Assembly (NCBI GenBank): GCA_947306845.1
Contig: CAMZHP010000133.1
Coordinates: 1-8,337 of the forward strand
DNA from: an uncultured Prevotellaceae bacterium
GTDB lineage: Bacteria > Bacteroidota > Bacteroidia > Bacteroidales > Bacteroidaceae
Direction: 5' to 3'
Length of the DNA: 8,337 nucleotides
A program made the position numbers and the translations under genes. Of this stretch, positions 1 through 5,508 are shown piece by piece. The notes under the pieces were generated by a model that was not told the origin of the DNA, made no database searches, and saw only the letters and a list, made by a program, of their open reading frames with translations. Numbering within the stretch: the stretch's first letter is position 1; the number at the start of each line of letters is the position of its first letter.

Positions 1-1451
1 AAGCCCAGCACGTCGTTGATTTCCTGCTGTGTCTGTCCTGCTGCGCCATTGTTCATCATACCTAAGGCATAGGTGATGCTCAACGGTGACATGATGCTGC
101 TCCTCTCATCACGTGCCTGGCGGAAGAGACGGACGGCGAAGTCATTGTTGCTCTTGACGAGTTGCTTCTCTTCCTCGGTGAGTCTGATGTCGTGGCGGGG
201 ATTTTCCAAAGGTTCACCCATGTATTGGCCGATGAAGAAAATGCTTCCCGTGGAGCGCTCGCTGATGATGTAGAGGAAAGGCCGGTCGGCTATGAACTCT
301 GCATATTGGGAAGGTGCTGCTTTGTCGACCATTCCGATGACCGTGGCAGCGGCAGCCTCCGTTCCCTTCTCATCGAGTTTCAGATGGGCCTTTTGTCTCA
401 TCAGACTGATAAAGCACTGGTCGGAGTCATCCTCATTGTCACCAAAGTAGCAGAAATCCAAAAATCCGTGGCCGTTGTATTCCAAGAAAGCATTCTGCAT
501 GCCCATCGAAGCCATGATCTCATTCAGGTCCTGGTTGGTGTTTGTCTCTATGCGAGGCATGCTCAACCGCACCATATAGTTTTGGTACTCAGCGGCATTC
601 CAATTCGTGCCGTTCATGACAGCCAATACGTCATCGAGTGTCTTTCCGGCGCGCGGCAGAAATAGCGTCATCTGGTAGGAGCCGTTGCCGTAGGGCAGGA
701 TGACAGACTGATAAAGGTCGGTCCTCGCGTAACGGAACTCATTCACCTGGCTCATCATCATGGCGGTGCGCCGCATGTTGTCGAAATACGCATTCTGAGT
801 TTGCCATTCTTCGAATTGATTGACCCATGCGCCCTTGAAGCAGATGGCGTTCAGTAGGAAACTCACCAAGTTGGGGTCTTGCATGTCCCCTGGCTTCAAC
901 AAGTCGGTTATCATACCATCGGTTTTGTCAGCAACCCATTGGTTGATGATGCCCAACGTGCCCTCGTCGCTGAATCTGAGGACGGATGGCGTGGCGTCAT
1001 AGTAGGTTGCTGCTGCCTCTTTAAATGCCGTTTTCAGTGAAATGTCCTTCCTGTCGCCGTTGAAATAGATGGTGTTGGCAATGGCCACGCGTGTGTCCTC
1101 GTCGAGCAAGGCGCTTTCCGTGAGCATTTTCCGGCAGAAGGCGTTCATCGTGGCCACATCGGCATAGCCCGTCTGCCGTCCGCCGGACAGCACCTGACAT
1201 ATCTCCTCACGCGTGATGCCGTCGGCACCATTGTTGAGCATCCCGAGGGCGTAGGTGATGCTCAGTGGTGAGATGACGTGATTCTCCGTGTTGCGCGTCT
1301 TACGGAACAGGTTGAAGGCGAAGTCGCTGTTCTGTTCCACCAACGTTCGCTCTGCGTCGGTCAACGTTATTGCCTTTGGTCCTGTCTCATGGGCTGACGC
1401 TCCTGAAACCATGAATATGGACAATACCAAAAATGCAATCTTTTTCATCAT
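1..1451 (-). CDS. Secreted tandem (two-domain) serpin, partial
   Basis: The frame is open from ATG at 1451 to the window edge (483 codons, no stop), so the C-terminus is missing. Residues 1-20 form an export signal (MMKK, a hydrophobic stretch, then GASA) with no lipobox Cys, suggesting a soluble secreted product. Residues 30-405 are a complete serpin, a suicide-type protease inhibitor. Visible hallmarks are SPLS at 61-64, INQWVADKT at 169-177, LLNAICFKGAW at 199-209, hinge EKGTEAAAAT at 361-370 and C-terminal FIADRPF at 386-392. The small-residue hinge is that of inhibitory serpins. Counting 14 residues on from hinge Gly363 puts P1 at Lys377, which predicts trypsin-like targets. A second serpin begins at residue 424 with no break: 34 of 61 residues match the first domain by hand count, including SPLSITYALGM. 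ATG at 1448 is an equally possible start. No clear Shine-Dalgarno is seen. It stands apart from its upstream neighbour (162 bases). The serpin call is very secure; targets are inferred. Confidence 0.93.
   Translation of the reverse strand, partial: MMKKIAFLVLSIFMVSGASAHETGPKAITLTDAERTLVEQNSDFAFNLFRKTRNTENHVISPLSITYALGMLNNGADGITREEICQVLSGGRQTGYADVATMNAFCRKMLTESALLDEDTRVAIANTIYFNGDRKDISLKTAFKEAAATYYDATPSVLRFSDEGTLGIINQWVADKTDGMITDLLKPGDMQDPNLVSFLLNAICFKGAWVNQFEEWQTQNAYFDNMRRTAMMMSQVNEFRYARTDLYQSVILPYGNGSYQMTLFLPRAGKTLDDVLAVMNGTNWNAAEYQNYMVRLSMPRIETNTNQDLNEIMASMGMQNAFLEYNGHGFLDFCYFGDNEDDSDQCFISLMRQKAHLKLDEKGTEAAAATVIGMVDKAAPSQYAEFIADRPFLYIISERSTGSIFFIGQYMGEPLENPRHDIRLTEEEKQLVKSNNDFAVRLFRQARDERSSIMSPLSITYALGMMNNGAAGQTQQEINDVLG
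312..371 (-). other. Reactive centre loop of the first serpin domain
   Basis: This stretch codes for residues 361-380 of the tandem serpin. The hinge reads E-K-G-T-E-A-A-A-A-T (P17 to P8), followed by V-I-G-M-V-D-K and then A-A-P. By the alpha-1-antitrypsin spacing (P15 Gly, P1 fourteen residues later) the scissile bond is Lys377-Ala378, codon 323-321. The part after P1 is about three residues longer than in antitrypsin before the conserved P-F, so P1 could shift by a few residues. No other Lys or Arg lies between the hinge and Arg390. Confidence 0.6.
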
Positions 1452-1613
1452 AACGATTATTATTTGTTAGTTGCCAAAAAGTGATTGTTTTTCTTTAATA
1501 GATAAGAAAAAAGTAAAATAACTGCTTGAGCCTTCACTATTTAACATATTTCTGCAACAAATTCATTTTGCATCGGCATCTTAGATGCGAAAGCCGGGTA
1601 TCAGCAAACAATT
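1452..1613 (-). promoter_or_regulatory. Spacer and probable serpin leader/promoter region
   Basis: This 162-base AT-rich gap separates the stop of the zinc-ribbon gene from the serpin start and should hold the serpin promoter. Read on the minus strand it contains T-rich stretches, including TACTTTTT, seven of eight bases of the Bacteroidetes -7 consensus TAnnTTTG. I could not find a matching -33 TTTG at normal spacing, so I do not assign a promoter position. The bases just before the ATG are A-rich (AACAAATAATAATCGTT), as is usual for Bacteroidetes genes without a Shine-Dalgarno. A short palindrome lies at its upstream end. Confidence 0.4.
1576..1588. repeat. Perfect 13-base palindrome
   Basis: GCATCT-T-AGATGC is a perfect inverted repeat around a single central base. 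Allowing one bulged G, the arms extend by two more pairs (TC with GA). It sits 26-38 bases past the stop of the zinc-ribbon gene and about 125 bases before the serpin ATG. It has no following T-run, so it is not a standard intrinsic terminator. It could be a weak 3'-end hairpin, a protein-binding site, or chance. Confidence 0.35.
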
Positions 1614-2609
1614 CTACTCATTGATGGCTCCGCAATGGGGGCAACGGCCCTTTTTCTTGATTTGCTTGCCGCAGTTGCCACAGATATAGTCGCTTTTGGT
1701 GTAGGTAAAATAGCGCCATAAGGCGAAACCGACATAGACGAAGAGCAACACATACCCTACATAATACATCGTCGAAATGGTGAAGACCACATAACAAACC
1801 GCACAAACACCTGCCAGTCCCAGCAGATAGGGAATGGCATCGGCCAATGACAGATGGCGGAAGACATCATCCACGGCAGCGATGGCAACAATGAGCAATG
1901 CCCATACGGAAGCGAGGAACAACTGCAGCAGACCCTTATGCGAAAAAGGATTGAGGGAGGGATGAAAATAGAACTCCTGCCAAGCATCGGCATCAAACAG
2001 CTGCACACTGGAATAGAGTGTGGCCGAGATGGACACCACCACGGCAAGCAAGGTGGGATAGAAGGTGGCGATATCGTTGAAATGCACAATATAAGCCTTG
2101 CGCTTGAACAACTTACGCATGCCGTAGGCGAACAATACAAACACGAACACCACCAAGAAGATGAGCAGGTGCTCGTCGGAGAAAAAAGAGACGAACTGTG
2201 AGATAGGATCATCGGGCACCACCGCGCGGAGCATGTCGCTCTCATGGATCCAGCCAAACCGCCCCTGCTCATGCGCCAGCTGTACCCATACAGAGTCGAC
2301 GGAGTCCATGGGCATGATGCGGATATCAGCGACGGCGATGCGCTCATTGCGCTTCACGGCAAAGGAGTCGGTAGGCAACTGGCTCACCGCCTCCTCAGGC
2401 ATCTGCTGTGTAAGCACCATGGAGTCGGCTTCGACGATGAAATTGTAGTTCTGCGAATAGTGATGGGTGCGGGCAAAACTGATAGAGTCGAGCTGACGGT
2501 CTGTGAACTCCACAGGCGCCTGACTGGCCACCATCGGTTTGCGATAGCAAGAGGAGAGCAACAGCGCCGCCAGCAGGAGCAACGGCAGGAAGAGCTTATT
2601 TTTATGCAT
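1614..2609 (-). CDS. Lipoprotein-signal membrane protein with SH3-like segment and C-terminal zinc ribbon
   Basis: I do not recognise a named family for this 331-residue protein. It opens with a lipoprotein-type signal: MHKNK, a Leu-rich core and LLSSC, with Cys21 as the lipidation site. Residues 22-140 are polar and look periplasmic. GRFGWI at 116-121 resembles the end of bacterial SH3 domains. Five hydrophobic spans follow at roughly 148-164, 183-203, 227-245, 259-280 and 282-298. The tail has a zinc ribbon, C310-x2-C313 and C323-x2-C326, with KKKGR between the pairs. With a periplasmic lipidated N-terminus, five spans place the ribbon in the cytoplasm, so the protein could link an envelope domain to a cytoplasmic one. 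ATG at 2609 overlaps the upstream U32 stop by 8 bases (ATGCATAA), so translation is probably coupled, and the same ATG gives a perfect signal sequence. Function unknown; architecture fairly sure. Confidence 0.85.
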   Translation of the reverse strand: MHKNKLFLPLLLLAALLLSSCYRKPMVASQAPVEFTDRQLDSISFARTHHYSQNYNFIVEADSMVLTQQMPEEAVSQLPTDSFAVKRNERIAVADIRIMPMDSVDSVWVQLAHEQGRFGWIHESDMLRAVVPDDPISQFVSFFSDEHLLIFLVVFVFVLFAYGMRKLFKRKAYIVHFNDIATFYPTLLAVVVSISATLYSSVQLFDADAWQEFYFHPSLNPFSHKGLLQLFLASVWALLIVAIAAVDDVFRHLSLADAIPYLLGLAGVCAVCYVVFTISTMYYVGYVLLFVYVGFALWRYFTYTKSDYICGNCGKQIKKKGRCPHCGAINE

Positions 2610-4485
2610 ATACTAGCATTTGACAATGACGACAATCAAACTCCAGACGGAAATGCCTGCCATCGGGAAGTGCCAGCGAAAGAGGTTCCCGCCAGGGCAT
2701 CTTCTTTCCCTCCTTGGAGCAATAACCGAGCAACCGCCTGATGCAATGACGGCATTGCATGAGCAATGGCTCTCCCCTGCCCTTTTCGGGATGTATGTTG
2801 CCCAACTCAAAAGCCTTTCCCACATGAGGAAGCCCATGGTCAGCATAGAACTGCCGCGCCATCTCATTCGCCACATTGCTGAGATAAGAATAGCGCGAAT
2901 AAATCGGCGGCATGGGAGGAGCGAACTGATTGGACAAGGCGGATGAGCCGGAAGACTCAAACTGGCCTGAATGGGCAGACAACGATTGGCTGAGAGCCTC
3001 CACAGCCCGGCGGCGCATGTCAGACAGCACGCTCGATGGGACGAAAAGTCCTGTTACCTCCTTGTCGATGACCACCTCAGTAGCTTCGTAAACAGTGTTG
3101 CCCAGACGCGATAGTTGCTGCCGCATATTCGTCTCCTGCGACTGGTGCGCCTCCTGGATGTCCACGGTCTGCATCATCTTGACCTTCATGTCGGTGCCCA
3201 GCACCCTCATTTCCAGATGAAGTTCACTTTCCCGCATCATAAGGTGCATCTTGACAGGAATGCGCCGTGTCGCACTCTGGCGGGACAATGCCTTGTCCAT
3301 TTCTGCATCCGCATTGCGGTAAAGAGCCATGCCCGGACGCAATTGCCGCGGCATTTTCTGAGGATAAATGCGATTGCCTTCAGCACGGTTGACACGGAAT
3401 CCGCACAGCGTCCTGTCACGGTCGAAGAAACAGAGGCCATCGCCGTTGGCAAAGGAAGCCAATCCCGCCACGTTGAAAGAGTCACGCCGTACCTCCTTCA
3501 CCTTTCCCACATACTCGCCCAAGGCCTTGGGAGTGTCGGGAGAGGCGATGCCATCATCCCTTCCATCGATGAAATAACCGGTGAAACCACGATTGAATGT
3601 CTTATGCAAGTCAGGGGTGAAGGCGAGGGCCACATGGCCAAGGGATGCTCTGCAAAAACGGCCATCCGATGCCGCAACCACTTTATCAAGTTGGCGGCTA
3701 TACGCAGCCACCACATTTTTCACGTATGCCTCGTCCTTGAGGCGCCCCTCAATCTTAAAGGAAGTGATGCCAGCATCCGCCATCTCAGAAAGGTGGTCGA
3801 TTCGGCACATGTCGCGCAGGGAGAGCCAATAGCACGGACTCCCCACACGCTGCCCGGCGGCATCGGTGAGGTCGAACTTCAGGCGGCAGAATTGCGCGCA
3901 TTCTCCACGGTTGGCACTGCGCCCGAAGCAATACTGCGAGGCATAGCAAACCCCAGAATAGCTCACACAGAGCGCACCATGGACAAAAGCTTCCAATTCC
4001 ATGCCTGGCACCTGGCGGTGGATATCCTCCATCTCACGCAGAGAGAGTTCGCGAGCGAGCACCACCCGTTGAAAACCGACACTGTGCAACCATGCCACAC
4101 GCTCTGCTGTGCGGTTATCGGTCTGGGTGCTGGCATGAAGTGCCATCCCCCACCCCGCCTTTCGTTTGCGCTCCGCCAACATCCGCACCAACGCCATGTC
4201 CTGAACGAGTATGGCATCCACGCCCATCCCGGCAAGTTGGTCCATTAATGAACCAACTTCCTCCAGTTCATTATCATAGACGATGGTGTTGACCGTCACA
4301 TAGACCCTTGCGAGAAAACGATGGGCATAATCGCATAGCGTTTTGATGTCGTCTAGCGAGTTGCCCGCCGCCGCACGTGCGCCAAACTGCGGAGCACCGA
4401 TATAGACGGCATCGGCGCCATGGTCGATGGCCGCTATCCCACATGAAAGGTTGCGGGCCGGTGCGAGCAGTTCGAGCGGGGTCAT
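2602..4485 (-). CDS. U32-family protein, RlhA-like (probable RNA hydroxylase)
   Basis: This 627-residue protein starts with the U32 barrel (LELLAPA at 4-10, GADAVYIG at 23-30). It carries the family signature at 165-180: E-A-F-V-H-G-A-L-C, four residues, then G-V-C. Cys173, Cys180, Cys196 and Cys200 are the likely metal or Fe-S ligands. Residues about 380-500 correspond to the collagenase-like DUF3656 region found in long members, followed by a Ser-rich linker (about 499-520). The C-terminus has more paired cysteines (C578-x2-C581, C589, and C618-x2-C621 in FDCRHC). Family knowledge: U32 members are annotated as peptidases, but E. coli RlhA (about 650 residues) hydroxylates C2501 of 23S rRNA and the shorter TrhP makes 5-hydroxyuridine in tRNA. 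Length and domain order favour an RlhA-like role, which is inference. The start ATG overlaps the metA stop as ATGA, and its own end overlaps the next gene by 8 bases. Confidence 0.93.
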   Translation of the reverse strand: MTPLELLAPARNLSCGIAAIDHGADAVYIGAPQFGARAAAGNSLDDIKTLCDYAHRFLARVYVTVNTIVYDNELEEVGSLMDQLAGMGVDAILVQDMALVRMLAERKRKAGWGMALHASTQTDNRTAERVAWLHSVGFQRVVLARELSLREMEDIHRQVPGMELEAFVHGALCVSYSGVCYASQYCFGRSANRGECAQFCRLKFDLTDAAGQRVGSPCYWLSLRDMCRIDHLSEMADAGITSFKIEGRLKDEAYVKNVVAAYSRQLDKVVAASDGRFCRASLGHVALAFTPDLHKTFNRGFTGYFIDGRDDGIASPDTPKALGEYVGKVKEVRRDSFNVAGLASFANGDGLCFFDRDRTLCGFRVNRAEGNRIYPQKMPRQLRPGMALYRNADAEMDKALSRQSATRRIPVKMHLMMRESELHLEMRVLGTDMKVKMMQTVDIQEAHQSQETNMRQQLSRLGNTVYEATEVVIDKEVTGLFVPSSVLSDMRRRAVEALSQSLSAHSGQFESSGSSALSNQFAPPMPPIYSRYSYLSNVANEMARQFYADHGLPHVGKAFELGNIHPEKGRGEPLLMQCRHCIRRLLGYCSKEGKKMPWREPLSLALPDGRHFRLEFDCRHCQMLVYA

Positions 4486-5399
4486 CGGATATCCTCAATG
4501 TTGTAAGGTGTCTCCTGATAGACGTAATAGTTGATCCAGTTACTGTAGAACAAGTTGGCATGCGCACGCCAGGAAACATGAGGACCACGTTGCGGGTCAT
4601 CGTCAGTATAATAATCTACAGGCACATCGACATCATCGCGCACATCCTTATCGCGGCGATACTCCTTATCGAGTGTGTCGGGCGCATACTCCAGATGGCC
4701 AGTGATGAAGAATTCCCTGCCCTCTCTCGCCATGACGATGCTCACTCCGCTCTCCGGCGACTCGGCGATGATTTGCAGGCGAGGGTCGCGGACGATATCC
4801 TCACGACGAATCTCAGAATGGCGGCTATGCGGCATATTGAACACATCGTCGAAGCCACGGAAGATGGGAAGACGGGTGCTTACCGGGTATTGCTTGAAAA
4901 TGCCAAACTTCTTGCGCTCAAGCGGATACTTGGGCACGCCATAGTAGTAGAACAGTCCCGCCTGAGCTGCCCAGCAGATGAACAATGTACTGGTGACATT
5001 GGTTTTCGCCCAGTCGAAAATCTCGGTCATCTCCTTCCAATAACTCACATCCTCAAAATTCAATTGCTCCACAGGGGCACCGGTGATGATCATCCCGTCG
5101 AATTTCTGCTTGCGGAGGATGTCAAAGTCCTTGTAGAACATCATCATGTGTTCGATGGGGGTGTTTTTGGGGGTATGGCTCTTGAGTTTCATGAAGAACA
5201 ATTCCAACTGCAGCGGGGTGTTGGAGAGCAGCCTCACAAGGTCGGTCTCCGTCGTGATCTTCAGCGGCATGAGGTTGAGGATGACGATGCGCAGCGGACG
5301 GATGTCCTGCGTATGCGCACGGGTATCATCCATCACAAATATGTTCTCCTGCTTGAGCAGTTCGATGGCCGGCAACCGGTCGGGGATTCTTAAAGGCAT
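4482..5399 (-). CDS. metA: Homoserine O-acyltransferase MetA (predicted acetyl-CoA type)
   Basis: This cytoplasmic enzyme activates homoserine by O-acylation, the first committed step of methionine synthesis. The 305-residue product aligns with E. coli MetA from MPLRIPDRLP onward. The catalytic residues are present: Cys142 in LFICWAAQA, His235 and Glu237 in FITGHLEY, and Lys47. ATG at 5399 is chosen because MetA proteins begin M-P-x-R-x-P-D; the frame stays open upstream to a GTG at 5486, but that part reads through an inverted repeat and has no family match. Residue 111 is Glu, within GAPVEQ. In the MetA family Glu-111 was shown to specify acetyl-CoA (B. cereus) and Gly-111 succinyl-CoA (E. 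coli), so homoserine O-acetyltransferase (EC 2.3.1.31, sometimes called MetAA) is predicted despite the usual 'succinyltransferase' label. It is first in an overlapping operon with the U32 gene. Confidence 0.96.
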   Translation of the reverse strand: MPLRIPDRLPAIELLKQENIFVMDDTRAHTQDIRPLRIVILNLMPLKITTETDLVRLLSNTPLQLELFFMKLKSHTPKNTPIEHMMMFYKDFDILRKQKFDGMIITGAPVEQLNFEDVSYWKEMTEIFDWAKTNVTSTLFICWAAQAGLFYYYGVPKYPLERKKFGIFKQYPVSTRLPIFRGFDDVFNMPHSRHSEIRREDIVRDPRLQIIAESPESGVSIVMAREGREFFITGHLEYAPDTLDKEYRRDKDVRDDVDVPVDYYTDDDPQRGPHVSWRAHANLFYSNWINYYVYQETPYNIEDIR

Positions 5400-5508
5400 T
5401 TTTCTACTTCTTGAAGTTGAGGAGTTTAGGAGATGAGGAGTATAGACGTATAATCTATTTTTGGGGGACTCAACTCCTAATCTCACAAAATACTAGCTAC
5501 TACTTGAT
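5400..5508 (-). promoter_or_regulatory. metA leader and probable promoter region
   Basis: This 109-base spacer lies between the M13 peptidase stop and the metA ATG and is almost filled by the inverted 8-mer repeat. The last bases before the ATG are A-rich (AGAAGTAGAAAA) without a convincing Shine-Dalgarno. A minus-strand AGTATTTTG at about 5486-5494 faintly resembles the Bacteroidetes -7 element but with wrong internal spacing and no -33 partner, so no promoter is placed. Confidence 0.35.
5413..5484. repeat. Inverted repeat built from 8-base units, upstream of metA
   Basis: On the plus strand, 5413-5444 holds four consecutive 8-mers (GAAGTTGA, GGAGTTTA, GGAGATGA, GGAGTATA) close to GGAGTTTA. 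The same motif appears inverted at 5469-5484, so 5422-5437 and 5469-5484 pair over 14 of 16 positions. Inside the 31-base loop a smaller hairpin is possible (ATAGA at 5442-5446 with TCTAT at 5454-5458). In the metA transcript it would fold just before the start codon. No T-run follows, so it is not a typical terminator. It could be leader control of metA, a dispersed intergenic repeat, or remnant repeat DNA. I do not recognise a SAM riboswitch here. Confidence 0.6.

Noticed and set aside
3115..4248. A 377-codon plus-strand open frame
   Set aside because: It is antisense to the U32 signature region and its translation is rich in His and Arg with no family features; shadow frame.
4377..5393. 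A 338-codon plus-strand open frame
   Set aside because: It lies opposite metA, whose catalytic residues are all intact; no protein features of its own.
5422..5484. Intrinsic terminator after the M13 gene
   Set aside because: The stem has a 31-base loop and no T-run follows on the transcribed strand.
5400..5486. Longer metA start at GTG 5486
   Set aside because: The extra 29 residues come from the repeat-rich spacer and do not resemble MetA; the family begins at MPLRIPD.
5400..5508. SAM riboswitch upstream of metA
   Set aside because: The spacer lacks the conserved SAM-II core and the SAM-I helices I know; the visible fold is explained by the 8-mer inverted repeat.
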